This document shows positions 5,768 to 12,296 of a DNA stretch of 12,296 nucleotides, piece after piece. The first letter of the stretch is position 1. Each line of letters opens with the position of its first letter. The translations under genes were made by a program, and so were the position numbers. The stretch is from Alphaproteobacteria bacterium. Its GTDB lineage: Bacteria > Pseudomonadota > Alphaproteobacteria > ATCC43930 > CGMCC-115725. The notes beneath the pieces were generated by a model. The model was not told the DNA's origin, ran no database searches, and saw only the letters and a program-made list of their open reading frames with translations. The stretch is from assembly GCA_019241915.1 (NCBI GenBank), contig JAFAWI010000678.1:1-12296 (forward strand), written 5' to 3'.

Positions 5768-7108
5768 CTACTGCGCCGGGCTTGCCTCCGGCACCCTGGC
5801 ATCGCGCGCTACCGGGTTCGGAATCTCCAGGAACAGCGCGCAGACGATAGCCGAAATCAGGCAGAGGAACGCCAGGCCGTAGATGCCGCCGGCGTAGTTG
5901 CCGGTCCAATCCTTGAGCACCCCGACGTACCACGGTCCGAAGAAGCCGCCGAGATTGCCGATCGAGTTGATCCAGGCGATCGAGGCGGCAGCGGCGGTGC
6001 CGGTCAGGAACATCGGCGGCATCGACCAGAACGGTCCTTTCGAGCCGTAGAAGCCAAAGGTCGCGATGCACAGCCCGACAATCGACCACCAGGTGCCGGC
6101 CGTCGCGCCGGTGATCACCAACCCGATCGTCGACAGCGCGCAGGCGCCGAGCAGGTTCCAGCGCCGCTCGTTCATCCGGTCCGAAAGACGGCCCCAGCCG
6201 ATCAGCCCGAGCCCGCCGCTGATATAGGGGATCATCGTCAGCCAGCCGACCGTCATGTTGTCGGTGACCCCGATGTCCTTGATCATCTGCGGCACAAAAA
6301 ACAGGATGCCGAGGCTCGCGACGACGATGCCGAAATAGTTGAGCGCCAGCAGCAACACCTTCGGGTTGTAAAAACCCTCGAGCAGGCTGAACTTCTTGAC
6401 CGCTTCCTTGGCCGAACGTTCCGAGGCCAGCTTGGCGGTCAGCCACGACTTCTCCTCGGCGGTGAGGAACTTCGCCTGGTCCGGCTTGTCGGTCAGGACA
6501 AAGAAGGTGATGAGGCCGAGGATAACCGTCGGTATGCCCTCGGCCAGGTACATGATCTGCCAGCCCTTGAGGCCGAACGTGCCGCTCAGCCCCAGCAGGG
6601 CGGTCGATACCGGTGCACCGGCGGCGACCGCGATCGGCAACCCGACCAGGAAGCCCGAGACGATGCGGGCGTGATGGTAGGTCGGGAACCAATAGGTGAA
6701 ATAAAGCACGATGCCGGGGAAGAACCCCGCCTCGGCGGTGCCGAGCAGGAAGCGGATGATGCCGAACGAGGTGGTGTTGGAGAGGCCCGTCCAGTTGGCG
6801 AATTGGGCGACCGCGGCGGTCAATCCGGCAAAGATGCCCCAGGTGATCATGATGCGGGCAATCCACAACCGCGCCCCGACCTTCTCGAGCACCACGTTGC
6901 TCGGCACTTCGAACAGAAAATAGCCCCAGTAGAAGGTGCCGACCGCGAACCCGTAATCGGTGGCGGTGAGCTTCAAGTCGCCGCGCATGGTCAGCGCCGC
7001 AAAGCTGGCGTTGATACGGTCGATATAAGCGAGGAGATAGGAGACGATTGCGAATGGCAGAAGGCGCAAGTAAATCTTGCGCATCGCGGATTTTTCAATG
7101 ACGTCCAT
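5768..7108 (-). CDS. MFS transporter, anion:cation symporter (ACS) type
   Basis: A 446-residue inner-membrane protein with the twelve-helix pattern of the major facilitator superfamily. ACS-family marks are Y28-IDRINASFA in helix 1, the long conserved stretch GYFLFEVPSNVVLEKVGARLW (62-82), RFLLGTAEAGFFPGIVLYF (119-137), a cytoplasmic central loop at about 205-250, and the second-half GRLSDR (306-311). Relatives such as tartrate, hexuronate, glucarate and phthalate carriers import organic anions with protons. This agrees with the nearby oxygenase, dehydratase and FAH genes and suggests that the locus substrate or an intermediate is a carboxylate. The gene lies 131 bases downstream of the dehydratase on the same strand. 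They may be co-transcribed, although the gap is large enough for its own promoter and shows no clear one. The ribosome binding site is weak (AAGG close to the ATG). Confidence 0.92.
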   Translation of the reverse strand: MDVIEKSAMRKIYLRLLPFAIVSYLLAYIDRINASFAALTMRGDLKLTATDYGFAVGTFYWGYFLFEVPSNVVLEKVGARLWIARIMITWGIFAGLTAAVAQFANWTGLSNTTSFGIIRFLLGTAEAGFFPGIVLYFTYWFPTYHHARIVSGFLVGLPIAVAAGAPVSTALLGLSGTFGLKGWQIMYLAEGIPTVILGLITFFVLTDKPDQAKFLTAEEKSWLTAKLASERSAKEAVKKFSLLEGFYNPKVLLLALNYFGIVVASLGILFFVPQMIKDIGVTDNMTVGWLTMIPYISGGLGLIGWGRLSDRMNERRWNLLGACALSTIGLVITGATAGTWWSIVGLCIATFGFYGSKGPFWSMPPMFLTGTAAAASIAWINSIGNLGGFFGPWYVGVLKDWTGNYAGGIYGLAFLCLISAIVCALFLEIPNPVARDARVPEASPAQ

Positions 7109-7239
7109 AGGCCTTAACCCCGCGTGCCGAATACTCTGAGATTGCGGCAGAGAAGCTGACCTAGAGCAAGGCGGCGTTCAAGGCCGCACTCTGCGCGCCC
7201 GGCGCAACCGCCTATGCAAAATCGCCGGGGGCTCGGGAA

Positions 7240-8937
7240 TCAGCGGCCGAGGCCGGGCCACTCGGCACCGCCCGCATGGGTCACCGCCCCCTTGTTCGCC
7301 TGCCCGACCTGCGCGGCGTATTTTGCGAGCAGGCCCGCCTTGTGCCGCGGCGGCGGCGGTATCCAGCCTGCGCGGCGTGCGCGAAGCTCGTCGTCGGCGA
7401 CCAGCAGGTCCATGCGCCGCGCGGTGCAATCGATGCGCACGCGGTCGCCGTCGCGCACCAGCGCCAGCGGTCCGCCGATTGCCGCCTCGGGCGCGACATA
7501 GCCGACGCAGATGCCGCGCGTCGCGCCGGAAAACCGCCCGTCGGTGACGAGCGCGACCTGCTCGCCCATCTGCTGGCCGTAGATCAGCGCGGTGACGCCG
7601 AGCATTTCCTGCATGCCCGGCCCGCCGACCGGACCTTCGTTGCGGATGATCAGCACGTCGCCGGCGCGGTAGCCGCGCACCTCGACTGCGCGGGCACAAT
7701 CCTGTTCGCTGTCGAAGACCCGTGCGGGGCCTTCGTGGATCAGCGTCTTGAGGCCGGCGACCTTGATCAGCGCGCCGTCCGGGCAGAGATTGCCTTTGAG
7801 CACCGCGACCCCGCCATCCAGTGCGATCGCGTTGCCGGCCGCCCGGACCACCGAACCGTCGGGCGCCGCAGCGCCGCCATAAACCTGCGCCAGCGTCTCC
7901 CCGGTCACGGTGAGGCATGCGCCGGCGATGGCGCCCAGTTCGATCAGCGCCCGAATGATTACCGCCGTGCCGCCGATCTCGTGCACGTCCTTCGCGGTAA
8001 AGCGGCCGCCGGGGCGCAGGTCGGCGATCAGCGGCGTGCGGGCGAAGACCGCGGCCACGTTGTCGACGTCGAAGGCGAGGCCGGCTTCGTGCGCGATCGC
8101 CGGTATGTGCAGCGCCGCGTTGGTCGAGCCGCCGGTCGCGGCGACGACGGCGCAGGCGTTTTCCAGCGCCGCGCGGGTGACGATGTCGCGCGGAAGCGGC
8201 CCGTTGCCCAGCACCGCCTGCATCACGACCTGCCCGGCGCGGCGGGCGTGGCCGGCGCGCTCGGCGTAGACGCCGGGGATCATCGAGACATTGGGCATGC
8301 TCATGCCGAGCGCTTCCGACACCATCGCCATCGTATTGGCGGTAAACTGACCGGCGCAGGCGCCGAGCGTTGGCAGACAGGCGCGTTCGAGCTTCGCCAG
8401 TTCGGCCGCGTCCATCTCGCCGGTCAGCACCGCGCCGACTGCTTCGTAGGAATCGAGGATGGTCACGTCCTTGCCCGCGAAGCGCCCGGGCAGAGCCGCC
8501 CCGCCGTAGAGAAACACCGACGGCACGTTGCAGCGGACCATGCCCATCAGCACGCCGGGCAAGGTCTTGTCGCAGCCGCCGAAGCCGATGAGCCCGTCAT
8601 AGGCGAGACCGTGCACCACCGCCTCGATCGAGTCGGCGATCAGCTCCCGCGAGACCAGCGAGAACTTCATGCCCTCGTGGTTCATGCTGATACCGTCCGA
8701 GACCGAGATCGTGGTGAACTCGCGCGGCGTGCCGCCGGCCTCGGCGACGCCCTCCTTGGCGGCATCGACCTGAAAGCCATGCGTCATGTTGCACGGCGTC
8801 TGCTCGCCCTTCATCGAGACGACGCCGATCATCGGCCGGGCGATGGCCGCATCGTCGAGGCTCATCGCGCGCATGAACGCGCGATGCGGCGTGCGGGAGA
8901 GCCCGTCGCGCGTGATGTCGGAGCGGAGTTTTTTCAT
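7240..8937 (-). CDS. ilvD: IlvD/Edd-family dehydratase (dihydroxy-acid or sugar-acid dehydratase)
   Basis: A 565-residue [2Fe-2S] and Mg-dependent dehydratase that turns 2,3-dihydroxy acids into 2-keto acids. Cluster cysteines are C49 (TPCN), C122 (GGCDKT) and C194 (GACAGQFTANTMA). K124 is the lysine position that is carbamylated in the family, and S470 in TDGRFSG is the catalytic serine. The N-terminus RSDITRDGLSRTPHRAFMRA and the full length fit. By sequence style it is closest to dihydroxy-acid dehydratases of branched-chain amino-acid synthesis. However, no other ilv gene is near, and its neighbours are a carboxylate transporter, an FAH-family enzyme and an aldolase, which suggests a catabolic paralogue acting on a sugar acid or similar. 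The symbol denotes the family, not a proven role. The ribosome binding site is weak; the start is placed where homology begins. Strong palindromes lie just upstream. Confidence 0.9.
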   Translation of the reverse strand: MKKLRSDITRDGLSRTPHRAFMRAMSLDDAAIARPMIGVVSMKGEQTPCNMTHGFQVDAAKEGVAEAGGTPREFTTISVSDGISMNHEGMKFSLVSRELIADSIEAVVHGLAYDGLIGFGGCDKTLPGVLMGMVRCNVPSVFLYGGAALPGRFAGKDVTILDSYEAVGAVLTGEMDAAELAKLERACLPTLGACAGQFTANTMAMVSEALGMSMPNVSMIPGVYAERAGHARRAGQVVMQAVLGNGPLPRDIVTRAALENACAVVAATGGSTNAALHIPAIAHEAGLAFDVDNVAAVFARTPLIADLRPGGRFTAKDVHEIGGTAVIIRALIELGAIAGACLTVTGETLAQVYGGAAAPDGSVVRAAGNAIALDGGVAVLKGNLCPDGALIKVAGLKTLIHEGPARVFDSEQDCARAVEVRGYRAGDVLIIRNEGPVGGPGMQEMLGVTALIYGQQMGEQVALVTDGRFSGATRGICVGYVAPEAAIGGPLALVRDGDRVRIDCTARRMDLLVADDELRARRAGWIPPPPRHKAGLLAKYAAQVGQANKGAVTHAGGAEWPGLGR

Positions 8938-8951
8938 CGGCGCCGCTTATC

Positions 8952-8973
8952 CCGCACGGCCGCGGCCGTGCGG
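8952..8973. repeat. Perfect 22-bp GC palindrome upstream of the dehydratase
   Basis: The half-site CCGCACGGCCG is followed at once by its exact reverse complement, centred on CCGCGG. It lies 15 bases before the dehydratase ATG on the minus strand, where an operator or the ribosome-binding region would be. A perfect gapless palindrome suits a dimeric DNA-binding protein better than a terminator. Chance is more likely in this GC-rich setting than usual, but 11 consecutive matched positions is still notable. Confidence 0.6.
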
Positions 8974-8990
8974 CACAGCCCCCACCGCAA

Positions 8991-9014
8991 CCCTCCCCCG
9001 CGGGCGGGGGAGGG
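8991..9014. repeat. CCCTCCCCCGC/GCGGGGGAGGG intergenic hairpin
   Basis: CCCTCCCCCGC at 8991-9001 pairs perfectly with GCGGGGGAGGG at 9004-9014 around GG. It lies 48 bases downstream of the FAH stop codon on the minus strand. This pattern is familiar from dispersed extragenic palindromes in many alphaproteobacterial genomes. In this position it may end or stabilise the FAH transcript, but no T-run follows. Confidence 0.7.
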
Positions 9015-9062
9015 CACGCGCCGCGCCGGCGGCGAGCGGCAGCGGGGTCTGCGGCAGCGTCG

Positions 9063-10010
9063 TTACTTCGCGTATTTGCCGGTAAGCTGCTGGGTGAAAT
9101 CCGGGTAGGCGCCCGGGGTCTTTTCCTTGGCCTCTTCGTGGCATTGCAGCCGAGTCTTGCGCGCCCAGGTGCGCTTCAGATCGTCTTTGACGTTAAACTT
9201 CAAGCGGCCGAGACCTTCGGTTTCGAGCTCGATCACGTCGCCGTCCATAAACGGGTTGAGCCCGCGGTGGTTGGTCCCGGTGGCGACGATGTCGCCAGGC
9301 AGCAGCGTGTGGATCGAGGTCAGCCAGGCGACCGACTTCTTGATGCTGTGGCCCATGTCGTCCGTGTTGAAGTTCTGCATCAACACGCCGTTGTTCCACA
9401 GCCTGATCTGCAGCTTCTGCGGGTCCTTGATCTCGTCCTTGGTGACGAGGAACGGGCCGATCGGCGCGAACGTGTCGCGGCTCTTCATCTGGAAGAACAC
9501 GTTGCCCGGCGGCGGCAGGCCGCGCGCCGAGCCGTCGATGAAGTTCATGTAGCCGAAGATGTGGTCCATCACCTGATCTTCGCTGAGGTTGGTCGCCTTC
9601 TTGCCGATGACCACGGCCATTTCGGCCTCGCCCTCGAAAATCGGTGCCGGCACATCGGGCAGCACCATCGTGTCGCCGTTGCCGATGATGGCGCTCGGAC
9701 TTTTGTGAAAGGCGTTGATCGGGGCCGGGGCGCTGCGCGTGCCGTCCTCCATGTAGTTGACGGCCATGCAGTCGATCGTGCGCGGTGCGGGTACCGGCGC
9801 GCGAATGCGCAGCCCGCCCAGCGGGACGCCGCTGCCGCGGGCCGCCGCCGCTTCGAGCCGCGGCTTGTATGCCGCCCACTGTTCGATCAGCCCGTTCATC
9901 AGCGTGCCGGGACAGATATGCGGGATGTCCTTGACCTCGGCGCTGACGTCGACCACCGCCTCGCCTTTGAGCACGCCCAGCTTCCAATCGTCGAAATACA
10001 ACAGCTTCAT
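9063..10010 (-). CDS. Fumarylacetoacetate hydrolase (FAH) family enzyme
   Basis: A 315-residue metal-dependent enzyme of the FAH superfamily, whose members hydrolyse or hydrate beta-diketo acids and related intermediates (fumarylpyruvate, acylpyruvates, 2-keto-4-pentenoate, diketo-deoxy sugar acids). The metal site is readable: E128 and E130 in FEGEAEMAVVIG and D159 in MNFIDGSARG, the counterpart of NDVSAR. Also typical are K176 in QMKSRDTFAPIGP (174-186), LLPGDIVATGT (236-246) and GDVIELETEGLG. After the core ends near residue 275 there is an unusual basic tail of about 40 residues (DDLKRTWARKTRLQ onward). GAGGAG seven bases before the ATG at 10010 supports the start; the frame is open much further upstream but reads as non-protein. 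It diverges from the alpha/beta hydrolase. Substrate unknown. Confidence 0.9.
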   Translation of the reverse strand: MKLLYFDDWKLGVLKGEAVVDVSAEVKDIPHICPGTLMNGLIEQWAAYKPRLEAAAARGSGVPLGGLRIRAPVPAPRTIDCMAVNYMEDGTRSAPAPINAFHKSPSAIIGNGDTMVLPDVPAPIFEGEAEMAVVIGKKATNLSEDQVMDHIFGYMNFIDGSARGLPPPGNVFFQMKSRDTFAPIGPFLVTKDEIKDPQKLQIRLWNNGVLMQNFNTDDMGHSIKKSVAWLTSIHTLLPGDIVATGTNHRGLNPFMDGDVIELETEGLGRLKFNVKDDLKRTWARKTRLQCHEEAKEKTPGAYPDFTQQLTGKYAK

Positions 10011-10250
10011 CGTCTGCTCCTCGCCTCTTCTGCCGAGCTCGGGTCGACCCCGCCAGCCCCTCCGTCGGGAGCTTATACCGGCTCGCCGCGCCGCAGGAAC
10101 CGGCTTGTTCGCCCGGCGGCTCCGGCCCGCGCGGCGCCGCGGCGTTTGGCGCCGCGGCGAGTTGACCGCCGTGCGGCCGCGGCATTGCCGCCGGCCCGCT
10201 GCGCCGCTTACGCTGCCACTCTCTTCGACGGGTCGAGGCGGAGCAGGGCG
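10011..10250. promoter_or_regulatory. Divergent intergenic region of the FAH and hydrolase genes
   Basis: This 240-base gap separates two outward-facing genes. On the minus strand TATAAG (10077-10072) matches five of six -10 bases and would give a leader of about 55 nucleotides for the FAH gene, but no good -35 is visible at 16-19 bases. CGCCGCGGCG occurs at 10135-10144 and 10150-10159; being self-complementary, the copies can form a hairpin across TTTGG and are also part of a 12-bp direct repeat (GGCGCCGCGGCG). TTGACC at 10162-10167 could be a plus-strand -35, but nothing like a -10 lies at the right distance. I see no gene here. Confidence 0.35.
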
Positions 10251-11264
10251 ATGGCGGATTACAGCATTTTCGAAGCCGGCGACGTGGTGCTGCAATCCGG
10301 CCTCACCTATCGGGGCGGGCGGCTCGCCTACAAGACCTACGGCACGCTCAATGCGGGAAAGTCGAACGCGATCGTCCATCCGACCTCGTTCGGCGCGCAG
10401 CACCCCGACCTTGAATGGGCGATCCGGCCGGGCAGGGCGCTCGACCCGGAAAAGTACTTCATCGTCGTGATCAACAAGTTCGGCAACGGCCTGTCGTCGA
10501 GCCCGAGCAATACGCCGCCGCCTTTTGACCGCGCGCGCTACCCGCACTGGACGATGACCGACATGGTGCGCGTGCAGCAGCGGCTGATGGCGGAGGTGTT
10601 CGGGGTCGAGCGGGTGCACCTCGTCTACGGCTTCTCGATGGGGTCGCAGCAGGCTTTTCATTGGGGCGCGCTGTTTCCCGACCGGGTCGAGCGGATCGTT
10701 GCGATCTGCGGTTCGGCCAAAACGTCGCCGCACAATTTCGTCTTCCTTGAGGGCGTCAAGGCCGCACTGTGCGCCGACCCGGCCTGGCAGGACGGCTGGT
10801 TCGCAACCCAGCCGACGCGCGGCTTCCAGGCGTTCGGCCGGGTTTATGCCGGCTGGGGGCTCAGCCAAGCGTTCTACCGCGAGGAATTGTGGCGCCGGCT
10901 CGGTTTCTCGTCGCTTGAGGATTTTCTCGTCGGCAGCTGGGAAGCCAATTTCCGCCGCCGCGACGCCAACGACCTGCTGGCGATGCTGTGGACCTGGCAG
11001 CACGCCGACATCAGCGCCAACGAGCTTTACCGCGGCGACCTCGACAAGGCGCTCAGTGCGATCACGGCGCGGGCGCTGGTGATGCCTTGCGAGACCGACC
11101 TCTACTTTACGGTCGAGGACAACCGCCGCGAGGTCGCGCAGATGCCGAACGCCGAGCTGCGGCCGATCCCGTCGATCTGGGGCCATCGCGCGGGCAACCC
11201 CGCGCTCAACCCGGAAGACGCCAAATTTATCGACGAGGCCGTCAGGGAGCTGCTGGCGGGTTGA
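10251..11264 (+). CDS. Homoserine-O-acetyltransferase-like alpha/beta hydrolase
   Basis: A 337-residue alpha/beta-hydrolase-fold protein of the MetX-like group. The nucleophile elbow is GFSMGSQQAFHWG with S129; the acid is probably D283 (PCETDLYF) and the base H312 (IWGHRAG), in the expected order for a Ser-Asp-His triad. The N-terminal YKTYGTLNAGKSNAIVHPT and the TMTDMVRVQQRLM stretch before the nucleophile strand are also MetX-like. True homoserine acetyltransferases usually have GGSMGG at the elbow, here GFSMGS, so a hydrolase or acyltransferase of another substrate is more likely than methionine synthesis. The ATG at 10251 follows a GGAG-type site in GGCGGAGCAGGGCG. The frame is open far upstream, but that part is antisense to the FAH gene. 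Divergence from the FAH gene suggests joint control; the role in the locus is inferred. Confidence 0.85.
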   Translation: MADYSIFEAGDVVLQSGLTYRGGRLAYKTYGTLNAGKSNAIVHPTSFGAQHPDLEWAIRPGRALDPEKYFIVVINKFGNGLSSSPSNTPPPFDRARYPHWTMTDMVRVQQRLMAEVFGVERVHLVYGFSMGSQQAFHWGALFPDRVERIVAICGSAKTSPHNFVFLEGVKAALCADPAWQDGWFATQPTRGFQAFGRVYAGWGLSQAFYREELWRRLGFSSLEDFLVGSWEANFRRRDANDLLAMLWTWQHADISANELYRGDLDKALSAITARALVMPCETDLYFTVEDNRREVAQMPNAELRPIPSIWGHRAGNPALNPEDAKFIDEAVRELLAG

Positions 11265-11281
11265 GACGCGCGGAGCGCGTC
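11265..11281. terminator. Hairpin between convergent stop codons (possible bidirectional terminator)
   Basis: GACGCGC (11265-11271) and GCGCGTC (11275-11281) form a perfect 7-bp stem around GGA. It starts on the base after the hydrolase TGA and overlaps the first bases of the opposite gene's stop codon. The symmetric position suits a terminator serving both genes, but neither side has a T-run. Confidence 0.45.
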
Positions 11282-12005
11282 ACGGTTTCGCCGCGTCGCC
11301 GTCCTTCTTGACCCAGGGCGGCTCGGCAGCGGAGAGCAGCTGCGACGGCGGCGGCTTGGCCGCCGGCGCCGCCGGGATGGCCGCGGCGGCGCCGCCGGCC
11401 GGTTTGCCCGACGCCGCAGCGGCGGAACTGGCCGGCGCCGGTTTTGCCGCGGGTGCCGCGTCGGGATGGCTTGGCCCGGCCGGCGGTGCGCCGGCCTCGC
11501 TCGCTGCCCCGGCGCCGTAAGCTTCGAGAAAGGCCAGGCGCTCGTTGCCCTCGCGCGTCAGACAATCCTTCAGCGCCGGCTCGAGCGGCAGCGGCAGCGC
11601 CGCGTCATCGGGCAGATTGCAACGCTGCGCCAAGCCGGCGACCCAGCGGTTCTGGTCGGCAGCGAGCGCCTTCTGCCGGTCCCAGCTCAGCCGGGAGCGG
11701 GCCTCGTCAAACGCATGCAGCCGCTCGATCGCCCGGGCGCGCAACGCGTCGTCGGCGCAATTGGCGACCGTCACCGCGGTTGCCGCGGCCTTGCACCACG
11801 GGTCGAGCAGATCGCCACGCGGCGCAAAGGCTTGCGGCGTAAAGCCGTCGGCGCCGCGAATGACGTTGGGGGGCGCCGGCACCGTCACCATCGCCGGCGT
11901 GATCGCCGGAGTTGCGCCGGCGTTGACGCCATAACTCGCCGCGCCCGCCGCCCCGATCCAGAGCGGCGCGGCGGCCGCGATCCCGAACGCCATGCCAAAC
12001 CGCAT
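11280..12005 (-). CDS. Secreted LprI/DUF1311-like protein with Ala/Pro-rich tail
   Basis: A 241-residue predicted periplasmic protein. A signal peptide (MRFGMAFGIAAAAPLWIGAAGA, cleavage near residues 22-24) is followed by a linker and, from about 68 to 163, a helical region with four cysteines (C71, C83, C129, C148). Its pattern of CKAAATAVTVANCADD, a central QKALAADQNRWVAGLAQRC and a final ERLAFLEAY resembles the LprI-type DUF1311 fold, known from proteins that include lysozyme inhibitors. The match is loose and I hold it as tentative. Residues 165-220 are low-complexity Ala/Pro/Gly/Lys, followed by a short end (EPPWVKKDGDAAKP). GGGGAAA before the ATG at 12005 supports this start over the in-frame ATG at 12032. 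It is convergent with the hydrolase, and no pathway link is visible. Confidence 0.7.
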   Translation of the reverse strand: MRFGMAFGIAAAAPLWIGAAGAASYGVNAGATPAITPAMVTVPAPPNVIRGADGFTPQAFAPRGDLLDPWCKAAATAVTVANCADDALRARAIERLHAFDEARSRLSWDRQKALAADQNRWVAGLAQRCNLPDDAALPLPLEPALKDCLTREGNERLAFLEAYGAGAASEAGAPPAGPSHPDAAPAAKPAPASSAAAASGKPAGGAAAAIPAAPAAKPPPSQLLSAAEPPWVKKDGDAAKP

Positions 12006-12150
12006 CGCATTTCCCCGCACGCAAACCCGCACCGCGGGCCGATGTCATGCGGAGAACACCGGAGAGGGGCCGCTTTGTTCCCGGAAACCGCCCGCGCAGC
12101 GGTGAGACGAGGCAAACCCCATAGTCCGGGCGGGCGGAGCCGGTCCTTTA

Positions 12151-12243
12151 CGTCATCCCGGCGAAGGCCGGGAACCACCGTCCGCCGCTCCAGCAGTTGA
12201 ACCGTGGGTCCCGGCCTGCGGCGGGACGACGACCGGTATGACG
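12151..12243. repeat. CGTCATCCCGGC...ATGACG extragenic palindromic repeat
   Basis: CGTCAT at 12151-12156 is mirrored by ATGACG at 12238-12243. Inside are a 7-bp hairpin TCCCGGC/GCCGGGA around GAAG (12156-12173) and a second, GTCCCG/CGGGAC (12208-12213 with 12222-12227). The two halves are imperfect inverted copies of each other. Elements beginning CGTCATCCCGGCGAAGGCCGGGA are widespread between genes in alphaproteobacteria. The rest of 12006-12296 holds no convincing gene; only a short minus frame runs through the repeat. Confidence 0.8.
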
Positions 12244-12296
12244 CAAGGACGGCCGAACCTTGCCGATCACGTCACAGAACGACTGCGCCATCTGAA

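Noticed and set aside
7144..7197. Nested inverted repeats GCAGAG/CTCTGC and GCGGC/GCCGC between the dehydratase and transporter genes.
   Set aside because: Arms are only 5-6 bp with unpaired joins and no T-run, within chance for this composition.
7276..9108. 610-codon plus frame opposite the dehydratase.
   Set aside because: Antisense shadow of a complete IlvD/Edd enzyme; composition is His/Arg/Asp-rich with no domain.
10011..11186. Upstream extension of the FAH reading frame on the minus strand.
   Set aside because: It is antisense to the alpha/beta hydrolase, and the FAH fold starts at the ATG at 10010 with a good ribosome binding site.
12053..12081. GGAAC-like -35 with downstream GTT on the minus strand before the LprI-like gene, suggesting an EcfG stress promoter.
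   Set aside because: The spacing to GTT is 19 bases instead of 16-17, and the C of the -10 CGTT is missing.

Overview
The window is GC-rich (visibly about two thirds G+C, strong G/C third-position bias) and looks like an alphaproteobacterial chromosome. Two intergenic palindromes support this: a CCCTCCCCCGC/GCGGGGGAGGG hairpin near 9.0 kb and a CGTCATCCCGGC...ATGACG element near 12.2 kb. Both are of a kind common between genes in Sphingomonadales, Rhizobiales and Rhodospirillales. I cannot name a genus. There are no rRNA, tRNA, CRISPR, transposase or phage genes.

Layout. At 1-89 (-) is the 5' end of an unidentified gene. It diverges from a GT4 glycosyltransferase (202-1320, +), whose stop codon overlaps that of a convergent ferritin-like diiron protein (1317-2444, -). 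The diiron gene diverges, across 92 bp, from an HpcH/HpaI-family aldolase (2537-3472, +). A 273-bp gap holding an AT-richer 11-bp repeat and hairpin array leads to a phthalate-dioxygenase-type Rieske oxygenase (3746-5059, +). Two small plus-strand genes follow: a secreted protein of unknown function (5142-5390) and a DUF3892 protein (5470-5757). Three minus-strand genes come next: an ACS-type MFS anion transporter (5768-7108), an IlvD/Edd-family dehydratase (7240-8937) and a fumarylacetoacetate-hydrolase (FAH) family enzyme (9063-10010). The FAH gene diverges from a homoserine-acetyltransferase-like alpha/beta hydrolase (10251-11264, +). Last is a secreted LprI/DUF1311-like protein with an Ala/Pro tail (11280-12005, -), then an intergenic palindromic repeat.

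How the genes may work together. From about 1.3 to 11.3 kb the content reads as one catabolic locus: organic-anion uptake (MFS), oxidative attack (Rieske oxygenase, possibly the diiron protein), dehydration of a polyhydroxy acid (IlvD/Edd), hydrolysis or hydration of a keto-acid intermediate (FAH), retro-aldol cleavage (HpcH/HpaI) and an ester/thioester-type hydrolase. This combination fits an aromatic-acid or sugar-acid pathway, but the substrate cannot be read from the sequence. No electron-transfer partner for the Rieske enzyme and no transcription regulator lie in the window. The glycosyltransferase, the LprI-like gene and the two small genes look unrelated to this pathway.

The most unusual non-coding signal is the GATAACAGGAG array at 3596-3664, between the aldolase and Rieske genes. 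It has three perfect tandem 11-mers, an exact inverted copy forming a long hairpin, and a degenerate inverted copy, and it carries three orphan Shine-Dalgarno hexamers and two complementary hexamers.
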